DNA of 64,000 bases from Mahella australiensis 50-1 BON. GTDB lineage: Bacteria; Bacillota; Clostridia; Mahellales; Mahellaceae. Position 1 is the stretch's first letter, and each line of letters begins with the position of its first letter. Below, in pieces: positions 43,130 to 51,088 of this stretch. The position numbers and the translations under genes were made by a program. Below the pieces are notes generated by a model, which searched no databases, was not told where the DNA came from, and saw only the letters and a program-made list of their open reading frames with translations. The stretch spans positions 372,001 to 436,000 of the forward strand of contig NC_015520.1 of NCBI RefSeq assembly GCF_000213255.1, given 5' to 3'.

Positions 43130-44569
43130 ATGTCCGTACAGGCTTCGAGTGTTCCCGTTCACAAGAAAAAAACGTGGATAATATGGTGGATTATAGTATT
43201 TGTTTTGCTTGTAATTGCCGGTGCCGCGGCCGGCATAGGTATGGCCAATATAAAGGGAATACTGGATGCTCAAACGTTTTATTGGAATGTCAGCGTAGAT
43301 GGGATAGACCTGACGGGTATGACAAAGGATCAAGCTATGGCGATCATAGGTCAGGCAAGACAAGCTGACTTAGACAAGATAAAGCTTCAATTACAATATC
43401 AGGATAAATCATGGGGGTTTGATTATAAAGATATAGCGGCCAGTTATGATGTGGAACAACAGATCGAAAAGGCTTATGCTGTAGGCCGACAAGGCAATGC
43501 TATTGAAAGATTAAAGGAAATATACACTGTAAAGCAACAAGGGGCAGCATTTCATACTACATTTACCTATGATATTTCTTTGCTTAAAGATGATGTAGAG
43601 GCAATAGCCAAAGAACTCGAGATAAAGCCGGTGGACGCTACCGTGAAGTTTACGCCGAATGTATCAGCGGCTAATCGTTTTAAGTTTACCGAAGAACGGA
43701 TCGGACGCAAAATGGATGTTGATAAAGCTATGGAGGCTTTATCGGCGGCAGTAAAGAATAACCGATATGAGCCTATAGAATTGGTAGTTAACAAAGTACA
43801 GCCAAAGGTTTTCGTGAATGACTTAAAAAAGGCTACATCGCTTGTGGCAGAGTTCTCTACTCCACTTGGTAACAGCACTCCAGACAGGGTGACCAATATA
43901 AGGCTTGCATCGGGTGCTTTTAACGGAGAGGTAGTTCAACCCGGAGAGGTTTTCTCGATAAATGAGGCAACCGGTGAGCGTACTCGAGCCAAAGGATACA
44001 GGGATGCTAAAGTGTTTAAGGAGGGCGGTAAAGTAATCGAGGATGATCTTGCCGGTGGAGTATGTCAGGTCTCATCTACGCTATACAATGCCGTGCTTAT
44101 GTCGGGTTTGGAGATAGTAGAACGCTATCATCATTCTCGTCAAACATCCTATATAGATCTGGGCCGCGATGCTACTATAAGCTACGGAGCAGCTGATTTT
44201 AAGTTTAAGAACAACCGCAAAACACCGGTGTTTCTTGAGCGTACGGTGGCTAATGGTAAATTAACGGTTAGAATATACGGAGAACCGTTACCTAACGGGC
44301 AACGCATAGCTATACGCTCGGAGATCTACGATGTAGTGCCGGCGCCGGCGCCCAAGATGATAGTCGATAAGACGCTAAAGCCAGGCGAGAAGGTAGAAGA
44401 GGTGGTGGGCACCGATGGGTATCGCACACGGACATACAAGATAGTGTATGATAAAAATGGAAGGAGATTATCATCTACTGTTATAACTAAAGATTATTAT
44501 AAGCCTATACAGGGTGTTATACGATATAATCCTGAAAAACCGCAACCTCAACCGGAAACGGATCAATAA
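43130..44569 (+). CDS. VanW family membrane-anchored wall protein (YoaR-like)
   Basis: 479 residues from ATG 43130 (GGGAGG upstream). An N-terminal membrane helix (IIWWIIVFVLLVIAGAAAGIGMA) is followed by peptidoglycan-binding-type repeats (PG_binding_4-like, about 50-270) and a VanW domain with FNGEVVQPGEVFSINEATGERTRAKGY and GGVCQVSSTLYNAVLMSGLEIVERYHHS. The C-terminal segment (EKVEEVVGTDGYRTRTYKIVYDKNG) is G5-like. The family lies outside the membrane in Firmicutes and is related to vanW of vancomycin clusters. The reaction is not known. It is not evidence of vancomycin resistance here, since no vanHAX genes are near. Confidence 0.85.
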   Translation: MSVQASSVPVHKKKTWIIWWIIVFVLLVIAGAAAGIGMANIKGILDAQTFYWNVSVDGIDLTGMTKDQAMAIIGQARQADLDKIKLQLQYQDKSWGFDYKDIAASYDVEQQIEKAYAVGRQGNAIERLKEIYTVKQQGAAFHTTFTYDISLLKDDVEAIAKELEIKPVDATVKFTPNVSAANRFKFTEERIGRKMDVDKAMEALSAAVKNNRYEPIELVVNKVQPKVFVNDLKKATSLVAEFSTPLGNSTPDRVTNIRLASGAFNGEVVQPGEVFSINEATGERTRAKGYRDAKVFKEGGKVIEDDLAGGVCQVSSTLYNAVLMSGLEIVERYHHSRQTSYIDLGRDATISYGAADFKFKNNRKTPVFLERTVANGKLTVRIYGEPLPNGQRIAIRSEIYDVVPAPAPKMIVDKTLKPGEKVEEVVGTDGYRTRTYKIVYDKNGRRLSSTVITKDYYKPIQGVIRYNPEKPQPQPETDQ

Positions 44570-44579
44570 CAAGATTTAT

Positions 44580-44609
44580 TGTGCCTTCCGATTAGTGGAA
44601 GGCATTTTT
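44580..44609 (+). terminator. Intrinsic terminator after the VanW gene
   Basis: TGCCTTCC-GATTAGT-GGAAGGCA forms an 8-bp stem followed by TTTTTT. Confidence 0.9.
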
Positions 44610-44612
44610 TAA

Positions 44613-44641
44613 TTGCTAGCGTAAGCGATAAGGCATATAAT
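44613..44641 (+). promoter_or_regulatory. Promoter of the alaR-alaT-like pair
   Basis: TTGCTA (44613-44618) and TATAAT (44636-44641), 17-bp spacing, directly after the preceding terminator. It shows that the Lrp-type gene begins downstream, which supports the shorter start at 44693. Confidence 0.7.
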
Positions 44642-44692
44642 TATATAGAAAGCTATCATTCAGAAAGGTGGTGCAGGCATTTCGCCGCATAT

Positions 44693-45184
44693 ATGACTGA
44701 ATTAGAAAATAATATCTTGGAAATTCTATCTGATGATCATAGGGTTACTGCTGAGCAAATATCAGCTATGCTCGATGTTGATGTAAAAGATGTAGAGGCT
44801 ACTATAAAAGCATTGGAAGATCGAGGCGTGATAGTGAAATATAATACTATCATAAATTGGGAGAAAACCGATAGGGAGTTCGTTACGGCACTTATAGAGG
44901 TTAAGGTAGTGCCTCAGAGGGATCAAGGATTTGACGTGATAGCCGAACGCATCTATCGTTTTCCCGAAGTGCAATCAGTATATTTGATGTCTGGCGATTA
45001 CGATTTGGCAGTTACGGTAGAAGGTAAGACCATGAAGGATATTGCCTATTTTGTAGCTGAGAGATTATCGCCGCTGGAGTCGGTGCTGAGTACAGCAACA
45101 CACTTTATATTGAAGAAATATAAAGTTGAAGGTATCATACTGGAAGATCACGAACAGGATCACAGACTGGCGGTGAGTCCGTGA
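44693..45184 (+). CDS. Lrp/AsnC family transcription regulator (AlaR-like)
   Basis: 163 residues from ATG 44693; a longer frame from 44579 would run through the terminator and promoter, so it is rejected. Helix-turn-helix: LENNILEILSDDHRVTAEQISAMLDVDVKDVEATIKALEDRGVI. The C-terminal RAM domain follows (ALIEVKVVPQRDQGFDVIAERIYRFPEVQSVYLMSGDYDLAVTV region), with the ligand loop SGDYD. The ribosome site (AAGGTGG) is about 21 nt away, unusually far. It is followed by an aminotransferase overlapping at GTGA. The pair matches B. subtilis alaR-alaT (YugG-YugH), where the regulator controls an alanine transaminase. Confidence 0.88.
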   Translation: MTELENNILEILSDDHRVTAEQISAMLDVDVKDVEATIKALEDRGVIVKYNTIINWEKTDREFVTALIEVKVVPQRDQGFDVIAERIYRFPEVQSVYLMSGDYDLAVTVEGKTMKDIAYFVAERLSPLESVLSTATHFILKKYKVEGIILEDHEQDHRLAVSP

Positions 45185-46365
45185 ATATAAAGGATATGAT
45201 ATCTCCGGTTATCAGAGATATGCCACCTTCAGGTATAAGGCGTTTTTTCGATTTGGTAGACGAGATCGAAGGAGCAGTATCCTTGGGTGTAGGTGAACCG
45301 GACTTTATAACGCCATGGCATATAAGAGAGGCCAGCATACATTCTTTGGAAGAGGGTTACACGCATTATACATCCAACTGGGGATTACCTAGCCTGCGCA
45401 GAGAGATCGCGCGTTACCTATCCCATCGCTTTAACGTCACTTATAGCCCTGAGGACCAGATAATCGTTACTGTAGGGGCCAGCGAGGCTATAGACCTGGC
45501 ATTGAGAGCGATAGTGACCACAGACGATGAGGTATTGGTTCCTGAGCCCTCCTATGTGTCTTATATGCCTTGTGTGGAGATGGCGGGCGGTCGCGTGGTG
45601 CCCATAGTGACCAAGGCTGAGGATGAGTTCCGTCTTACAGCACAGGCATTGCGGGAGACTATAACGCCCCGTACCAAAGCGCTTATACTGCCTTATCCTA
45701 ATAATCCTACCGGGGGAATAATGCTGCGTTCCGATCTTGAGGCTATAGCTGATGCATTGAAGGATACTGATATACTCGTATTATCGGATGAGATATATGC
45801 AGAACTTACATATGGCGATACAACGCATGTCAGCATAGCGTCTTTGCCGGGTATGGAAGAAAGAACGGTAGTTATAAGTGGATTTTCCAAGGCTTTTGCT
45901 ATGACGGGATGGCGTGTCGGCTATGCGGCCGGGCATAAGGATATAATAGCAGCTATGGTCAAGATACATCAATACACCATGCTCTGCGCACCTATTATGA
46001 GCCAAATAGCCGCAACAGAAGCGCTGCGGGCCGGTTATAATGATGGCTATGAAGATATAAAACGCATGCATAGGGAGTATGACAGGCGGCGGAGACTTAT
46101 GGTTAAAAGCTTTAATGATATGGGGTTAGAGTGCTTTGAGCCCAGAGGCGCGTTTTACGTGTTTCCGTCTATACAGCGTACTGGTATGAGCAGCGATGAA
46201 TTTTGCGAAAGGCTGTTGCAGGAACAAAAGGTGGCTGTTGTACCGGGTAATGCTTTCGGTGCTAGTGGAGAAGGTTTCATACGTTGTTCCTATGCTTATT
46301 CTATAGATGCGTTGACAGAAGCGTTAAAGCGCATCAAAGCATTTGCTGAAAAATATGTGCGTTAA
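45181..46365 (+). CDS. alaT: Class I/II aminotransferase (AlaT/PatA-like)
   Basis: 394 residues from GTG 45181, overlapping the regulator stop. Fold type I PLP enzyme with LGVGEPDFITPWHIREA, TVGASEAIDLALRAI, LPYPNNPTGG, SDEIYAELTYG and the PLP lysine in ISGFSKAFAMTGWRVGY. The C-terminal Arg is in EGFIRCSYAYS. It probably interconverts alanine and pyruvate with glutamate, judged from the Lrp partner and family. Aromatic or aspartate activity cannot be excluded. Confidence 0.88.
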   Translation: MNIKDMISPVIRDMPPSGIRRFFDLVDEIEGAVSLGVGEPDFITPWHIREASIHSLEEGYTHYTSNWGLPSLRREIARYLSHRFNVTYSPEDQIIVTVGASEAIDLALRAIVTTDDEVLVPEPSYVSYMPCVEMAGGRVVPIVTKAEDEFRLTAQALRETITPRTKALILPYPNNPTGGIMLRSDLEAIADALKDTDILVLSDEIYAELTYGDTTHVSIASLPGMEERTVVISGFSKAFAMTGWRVGYAAGHKDIIAAMVKIHQYTMLCAPIMSQIAATEALRAGYNDGYEDIKRMHREYDRRRRLMVKSFNDMGLECFEPRGAFYVFPSIQRTGMSSDEFCERLLQEQKVAVVPGNAFGASGEGFIRCSYAYSIDALTEALKRIKAFAEKYVR

Positions 46366-46405
46366 ATTTGAAAACATATATTGTATAAAATACTATCATT
46401 CGTAT

Positions 46406-46694
46406 GTGACATGACTGTTCAGTTATCCCACAGGCGTGGTAACTGATTAGCCTCCGGCTCATGTGTTCCGGATATCTGGTGAAACTAAAGCTCGTTTCGG
46501 GAATTTCCAAAGCGCCGATAATCCCTCGTTATCTTGTTATTCTAGGGCGGGATCGTCTTTAGCATTGTTTAGATATTTCGTTGCGCTGGGAAATTCTTAT
46601 CCTACACTTCGCTAAGTTTCACCAGATATCCTTCACAAAATCGTCTTGAGGCTAATAGTTACCTTCCCCTATGCAAATAACACTGAATAATCAC
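46406..46694 (+). mobile_element. Family A MITE-like element, complete copy
   Basis: 289 bp. The left end GTGACATGACTGTTCAG and the right end CTGAATAATCAC are inverted copies. The inverted arms reach about 75 bp inward and share GGTAACT-ATTAGCCTC and GGATATCTGGTGAAACT. The core between the arms (about 46505-46600) holds no gene and no hairpin module, unlike the copy at 13283. The 3-bp TAT on both sides is a possible target duplication. The rest of the 46366-46796 gap is promoter sequence. Confidence 0.75.
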
Positions 46695-46733
46695 TATGTA
46701 ATATGCGAGGTGTGGAAAGCTTCATAATTGCTA

Positions 46734-46762
46734 TTGCTAGGTGTATAACCACATGGTATAAT
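46734..46762 (+). promoter_or_regulatory. Promoter of the flavin oxidoreductase gene
   Basis: TTGCTA (46734-46739) and TATAAT (46757-46762) with 17-bp spacing and an extended TGG -10. Confidence 0.82.
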
Positions 46763-46796
46763 GTACAAAAGTTTATTTTTTGAAAAGGAAATGTTT

Positions 46797-47909
46797 ATGA
46801 AATTACCCAAACTGAGGATAGGAAATTTAATAGCCAGGATACCGATTATACAGGGTGGAATGGGCGTTGGTATATCGCTGTCAGGATTGGCGTCGGCTGT
46901 AGCTAATGAGGGCGGCATAGGCGTCATATCGGGTACTGCAGTAGGATTTCGTGAGCCCGATTTTAGGTTGCATTATCGTGCTTCATCGATAAAAGGCCTT
47001 AAAGAAGAGATACGCAAGGCGCGAGAGTACAGCCCTGATGGAATAATAGGGTTAAATCTTTTGTCTGCTATGACCAACTTTGCTGAACTGGCTAAAGCTG
47101 CAGTGGAAGAGGGTATAGACATAATATTTGCGGGAGCAGGTCTGCCAATGCGCCTGCCCGAGGTCACAAAAGGCACTGATACCAAGGCTGTTCCTATAGT
47201 ATCATCGGCCAGAGCTGCGGTACTTATATGTAAAAATTGGGATAATAAATATAGCGTTGTACCTGACGCTATAGTTGTCGAGGGTCCTTTAGCAGGTGGA
47301 CATCTTGGTTATTCTGCCAAACAGCTGGATAATATTGATGATATTGATGTGGAAGATATTGCATTGGACGTAAAGAAAAACCTTGTGCCATTTGAACAAA
47401 AATATGATAAGCATATACCGGTAGTGGTGGCTGGTGGTATATATGACGGAAATGATATAGCACGAGTGCTGGCTAAAGGATTGGATGGCGTGCAGATGGC
47501 CACGCGTTTTGTGGCGACTGATGAATGTGATGCTGATGAACGATTTAAGATGGCTTATGTAAATGCAAAAAAAGAGGACATAATATATATACAAAGTCCA
47601 GTGGGGCTTGTGGGCAGGGCTATTAGGAATAAATTTCTGGATGATGTGGCTATGGGCATAAAGAAACCCATACGCTGCCAGTACAATTGTTTAAAGACAT
47701 GTGATCCAAAAGCGTCGCCATATTGCATAGCCGATGCATTATTAAATGCCAGGCAGGGTGATTTGGATAATGGTTTTGCTTTTGCGGGGGCCAATGTATA
47801 TAGGATAGACCGCATAGTATCGGTAAAAGAGCTCATAAACGAGCTGGTGGAATCGGCGGAGGCAGCGCTGGATGAAATGGCAAAGCTTATCGAGAGCAAT
47901 ACAGTATAA
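46797..47909 (+). CDS. NAD(P)H-dependent flavin oxidoreductase (nitronate monooxygenase/FabK-like)
   Basis: 370 residues from ATG 46797 (AAGGAA 6 nt upstream). TIM-barrel flavoprotein with PIIQGGMGVGISLSGLASAVANEGGIGVISG, the start typical of 2-nitropropane dioxygenase/FabK. DAIVVEGPLAGGHLGY has the catalytic His region, VVVAGGIYDGNDIARVLAKGLDGVQMATRFVATDEC is the FMN phosphate site. A Cys-rich segment CQYNCLKTCDPKASPYC is an addition that could bind metal or a cluster; it occurs in a subgroup of the family. It may be a nitronate monooxygenase or an enoyl-ACP reductase; there are no fab genes nearby, so the reaction is open. Confidence 0.85.
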   Translation: MKLPKLRIGNLIARIPIIQGGMGVGISLSGLASAVANEGGIGVISGTAVGFREPDFRLHYRASSIKGLKEEIRKAREYSPDGIIGLNLLSAMTNFAELAKAAVEEGIDIIFAGAGLPMRLPEVTKGTDTKAVPIVSSARAAVLICKNWDNKYSVVPDAIVVEGPLAGGHLGYSAKQLDNIDDIDVEDIALDVKKNLVPFEQKYDKHIPVVVAGGIYDGNDIARVLAKGLDGVQMATRFVATDECDADERFKMAYVNAKKEDIIYIQSPVGLVGRAIRNKFLDDVAMGIKKPIRCQYNCLKTCDPKASPYCIADALLNARQGDLDNGFAFAGANVYRIDRIVSVKELINELVESAEAALDEMAKLIESNTV

Positions 47910-47921
47910 AATCTGAGTAAA

Positions 47922-47955
47922 TTAATAAAGCCGGGCCTGGGCCCGGCTTTATTAA
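47922..47955. terminator. Bidirectional intrinsic terminator
   Basis: TTAATAAAGCCGGGCC and GGCCCGGCTTTATTAA form a perfect 16-bp stem with a 2-base centre. It serves the flavin oxidoreductase and the convergent isomerase, whose stop codon is in the stem. Confidence 0.93.
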
Positions 47956-49451
47956 TTCATCATCTCCCATATAGGCTTTAAACGTTGCTGGCCTTCCGGT
48001 CCAAGTATTATAGACGGAATGCCTATGATCTCGCATAGATAGTTTAAGGCGCGTACATAGTTGCCTTTTACACCCAGAACATGATTAGCGGGGAATACAT
48101 TCAAAAATTCCTGGAAATTGCCGTGCACACGTGCATGGACGTGCGGCCAGGTGGGATCAGTTTGAGCATTTATAGCTTTGCGTTGCTCGGCAGGAAGTTC
48201 TACATTCTCTCCAGCCATTATAACCATAAATGGTTTGTCATCCCATAAGCCCAATCGCGCAAATGTCATCTGAGCGGGTCCGGCGTCGAATGCCACAGAT
48301 GCTCCGCCGGCTTTGAAGTAGAACTCAAGCGCCGGATGCAATGTCAGCTTCTTAAAGTTATCAGCGGCATTCATGCTGTAGTTGGCATAATAGCTAGAGT
48401 GATTGCCTGAATTACACCAATCCCAAATATCCAATTCAGGATGATATAAACGCACATCCATGAATAATGTGGGCAGGCCACCGCTTATATATTTTAAAAG
48501 CTGCATTGTCATAGCTGCATATGAATCCCCCTCAGTGGCACATACCATAGGCTCTTTCGAGCCGTTCCAATCGTACGGATCGTTCATCAGCATCTCGGCT
48601 ATATCGCCCAGGCATACGTTTTCAGTAAGCTCTCTTTGGCCTTTAAGCCCGCAAAAATCGAAACCTTCCTCTTCATTCACCAGCTTCATGGCCAGGTAAA
48701 GGCGTATCTGTGTTTTCAATGTTTCCGGCGTCAGCATATGGCCATCATACAATATACGATCGCCTAAGAGGTCGTTAAACCATTTGAAGCCCTTCTCAAC
48801 CTCAGCCTCATCGACCTCTTTCTCCATCTTTTTAAGCAACAGCAATTGATCCACGAAAAATACATTAGTGCCAAATGTCTTGACGTTGGGGACAAGGTGA
48901 AAATAGCCTGTATCCATGCCCATAGACGGACCGCCGTATATGCCGTATACCTCATTATGCATCGTGGTATAAGCTTCACTGGCGCGCAGCCAATCTAGTA
49001 CCTGATCTTGAGTGCTTTGATCATTCATATCACCTACTATCCGGTGGGTGCGTATACCAGCCTGGCGCAAAGCGCCATCGGTAGCCAAAAGGCCGACATT
49101 TCCCGGATACTGGCCATTGTTGTTAGAAAGGCTTAATATCGGTACATCTCTACCCAGAGAATTGATGAAGGGCCATACCAGATACGGGAAATCCCATACA
49201 TTGTAGCACATGATTACCTGGCGACAATTGGCTCGGCGTAATTCCTCGCCTATTTTCTGTGCAACCCGCACGCCGGTGATGGTTTCCGAAGCAGTTATTA
49301 CTTCCGGTGAGGATCCATCGACGTTTTTAAAACGCTGGCGAATTACATCGGCCCAGCCATGCACAACAGCCATATTTTCGGCGTTGTTGAGATTATATAC
49401 ATGTGGGCGCGCGTCGTTCATCATTACTATGCCAATGGGTGTGGAACGCAT
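47952..49451 (-). CDS. L-fucose/L-arabinose isomerase-fold protein
   Basis: 499 residues from ATG 49451 (AGGAG 10 nt upstream), so the longer frame from 49490 is rejected. The fold pattern is that of L-fucose isomerase: N-terminal GIVMMNDARPHVYNLNN, TGVRVAQKIGEELRRANCRQVIMCYNVW, and the C-terminal half with metal-ligand candidates in CATEGDSYAAMTMQLLKYISGGLPTLFMDVRLYHPELDIWDW and CNSGNHSSYY. It would be a Mn-dependent aldose-ketose isomerase. Fucose isomerases are usually about 590 residues, so this is a short, divergent member and its sugar is not known. No kinase or aldolase is adjacent. Confidence 0.78.
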   Translation of the reverse strand: MRSTPIGIVMMNDARPHVYNLNNAENMAVVHGWADVIRQRFKNVDGSSPEVITASETITGVRVAQKIGEELRRANCRQVIMCYNVWDFPYLVWPFINSLGRDVPILSLSNNNGQYPGNVGLLATDGALRQAGIRTHRIVGDMNDQSTQDQVLDWLRASEAYTTMHNEVYGIYGGPSMGMDTGYFHLVPNVKTFGTNVFFVDQLLLLKKMEKEVDEAEVEKGFKWFNDLLGDRILYDGHMLTPETLKTQIRLYLAMKLVNEEEGFDFCGLKGQRELTENVCLGDIAEMLMNDPYDWNGSKEPMVCATEGDSYAAMTMQLLKYISGGLPTLFMDVRLYHPELDIWDWCNSGNHSSYYANYSMNAADNFKKLTLHPALEFYFKAGGASVAFDAGPAQMTFARLGLWDDKPFMVIMAGENVELPAEQRKAINAQTDPTWPHVHARVHGNFQEFLNVFPANHVLGVKGNYVRALNYLCEIIGIPSIILGPEGQQRLKPIWEMMN

Positions 49452-49553
49452 AAAACAACATCTCCTTTTATGTAGTAACATTATTTGCACTGTATGTAAT
49501 CGTATTCAGAAAACACATAAACATACAGCGTAACGTTTATAGGATATATATAA

Positions 49554-49581
49554 ATTATACCACGATTTTGCGGTGATGCAA
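49554..49581 (-). promoter_or_regulatory. Promoter of the fucose-isomerase-like gene
   Basis: On the minus strand, TTGCAT (49581-49576) and TATAAT (49559-49554) with 16-bp spacing and extended TGG. It directs transcription towards 49451. Confidence 0.68.
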
Positions 49582-49597
49582 CGGTAAAATAATATTT

Positions 49598-49772
49598 CTT
49601 CGATTTGTGATATGTGACTGAAATATGTGATATAAAGCGGAGCAAGTGATATAAAGCCGGAGAACGCCTTAAAATATTGCGTAGCGAATTGCCGGCGTTA
49701 ACTTGCTCAAGCGAAACGAGTTGTAAGTACGCAATCATTACGTGGAATAAGGCTTGACATATATGTTAAGCC
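49598..49772 (+). repeat. Family B left half joined to a collapsed hairpin module
   Basis: Begins CTTCGATTTGTGATATGTGACTG, parallel to the left of the 11032 copy, and shares GATATAAAGCCGGAGAACGCC, ATTGCCGGCGTTA and TTGCTCAAGCG. It lacks about 80 bp found in that copy. The hairpin module that should follow is reduced to GGCTTGACATATATGTTAAGCC-like ends (49751-49772), with its whole centre deleted. Confidence 0.72.
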
Positions 49773-49820
49773 GTAACAAAATCGTCTTGAGGCTAATCGT
49801 TACCGTCGCCTACGTGCAAC
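49773..49820 (+). repeat. Family A arm remnant
   Basis: GTAACAAAATCGTCTTGAGG, then CTAATCGTTACCGTCGCCTACG, matching the right arm of the family A copies. It ends short of the GTCAC terminus. Confidence 0.65.
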
Positions 49821-49849
49821 AGCGCCTGTTTGCTACATTTATACCATAC

Positions 49850-49878
49850 TTGCCTAAGTCTAATTTAAGTGATATAAT
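49850..49878 (+). promoter_or_regulatory. Promoter of the 49917 gene cluster
   Basis: TTGCCT (49850-49855) and TATAAT (49873-49878), 17-bp spacing, 39 nt before the ATG at 49917. Confidence 0.78.
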
Positions 49879-49916
49879 ACAAAAAAACGGTAGCATAAAA
49901 GAGGGGAAAATATATT

Positions 49917-50558
49917 ATGGATAAGAAATCTATGTCGGCAGTGGAAGAGGTAATTGAATTTGCCAAAGCGAAATTGGAGGAGAGCAAGCAAAATGTTGGA
50001 GAAACTTTAGAAGATGAAAGCAAGCGCATGGAAGAGGTAATAAACTTCGCCAAATCTAAGCTTGATGAGGCCGCTGAAGATTCAAAAGCTCAACTTAATG
50101 ATATAATAAAGTATTCAGAATCAAAACTTGAAGAATTACGCCAAGAAGCTGAAAAAACGAAAAATAAAGTGGAAGATCAGGTGGGAGAAAGTGGTATAGG
50201 CGATACTATTACATCGGCAGCCAAATCCTTAAGCGGGGTAATCACTAACTTTGCTAAAAAATTTGGTAAGGAAACGAGTAAGGTTTCTAGAATAATCAGT
50301 ATAAAATCCGAAGTTGGAACCCTTACTAATACAAGGAAAGATAAGATTGTGGAGCTTGGTGAGGCTTGCCTAAAGATCTATAAGCTCAAGTCATATGATG
50401 TGGTATTGCCTTATGAGCTAGAGCATATTATAGATGAAATACAGGATATAGAAAGTCAAATAGAAAATAAAAATGCTGAATTGGAGAAGATACGAAAGGA
50501 AGAGGATCTGACGCCTGATGAAATGAGCGAGATAGAGAAAGAAATAGAGAAGAAATAA
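49917..50558 (+). CDS. Coiled-coil protein of unknown function
   Basis: 213 residues, rich in Glu and Lys. Three tandem helical repeats open the protein (VEEVIEFAKAKLEESKQN, MEEVINFAKSKLDEAAED, LNDIIKYSESKLEELRQE), each about 28-32 residues apart with the same pattern. A helical middle part follows (DTITSAAKSLSGVITNFAKKFGKETSKVSRIISIK), then KSEVGTLTNTRKDKIVELGEACLKIYK and a C-terminal coiled coil. No signal peptide or membrane helix. The family is not recognised; it has apolipoprotein-like amphipathic repeats that could lie on a membrane or form an oligomer. Ribosome site GAGGGG. It leads a small run of genes up to 52468. Confidence 0.6.
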   Translation: MDKKSMSAVEEVIEFAKAKLEESKQNVGETLEDESKRMEEVINFAKSKLDEAAEDSKAQLNDIIKYSESKLEELRQEAEKTKNKVEDQVGESGIGDTITSAAKSLSGVITNFAKKFGKETSKVSRIISIKSEVGTLTNTRKDKIVELGEACLKIYKLKSYDVVLPYELEHIIDEIQDIESQIENKNAELEKIRKEEDLTPDEMSEIEKEIEKK

Positions 50559-50632
50559 GCGAATGTTTTTATAAGTTTACTTTTGTACTGGCGTGTATGT
50601 TCCCTAAATTTTTTTAAAGGCGGTGAATAATT

Positions 50633-51046
50633 ATGGCGACAAAAAAGCAGGTCGAAGCAGCAAAGGAGAATATTAAGAAAGCTCAGGAAGCGTGGAAAGA
50701 AATGTCCCATCGTGAGCGAGCTGTTGCTCAACCTGAGGGTAAAGACAGGGCAGAGCCAGGGGAAGGCGGCGAGGGCGATTATTACCGTATTATTGTGAGA
50801 CCCAAAGAAGACTTTGTTACCTTCCGTAATCATGATGTGGGTGAACCGGGGCATATTATTCGTTTGGCCGGGAAACGCCGTAATGGTTCATGGGATACAC
50901 ATGCTTGGTTGATCAGTAAAAAAGATGCTCGCATTGAAGGAGAATCGCTTATCCCTGTTACTCAAGATGCTAAGGAAGTAATTGAAGCTCTAGCATCAAA
51001 ACCCAAACGCATTGAAGGAGACATATTTGAAGCTAAAGAGTCATAA
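50633..51046 (+). CDS. Small soluble protein of unknown function
   Basis: 137 residues. The first 40 or so are charged and helical (KKQVEAAKENIKKAQEAWKEMSHRERAV), then a beta-rich domain begins at about 48: YYRIIVRPKEDFVTFRNHDVGEPGHIIRLAGKRRNGSWDTHAWLISKKDARIEG. The latter part could be a small nucleic-acid or ligand-binding domain, but I do not recognise a family. AAGGCGGTGA lies before ATG 50633. It is 74 nt downstream of the coiled-coil gene and 42 nt before the DUF815 ATPase. The gene order may link the three, without telling the function. Confidence 0.6.
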   Translation: MATKKQVEAAKENIKKAQEAWKEMSHRERAVAQPEGKDRAEPGEGGEGDYYRIIVRPKEDFVTFRNHDVGEPGHIIRLAGKRRNGSWDTHAWLISKKDARIEGESLIPVTQDAKEVIEALASKPKRIEGDIFEAKES

Positions 51047-51088
51047 CGGTGCTGTAATATATGAAATGGTAATAAGTAAAGGGAGACT

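Noticed and set aside
43130-44569. VanW gene as vancomycin resistance
   Set aside because: No vanH, vanA/B or vanX genes are nearby. VanW-domain proteins are common wall proteins in Firmicutes.
44610-44692. T-box leader upstream of the Lrp-type gene, because of the GGTGG motif
   Set aside because: The leader is only about 45 nt after the promoter, has no specifier stem and no terminator. The resemblance is limited to a few bases.
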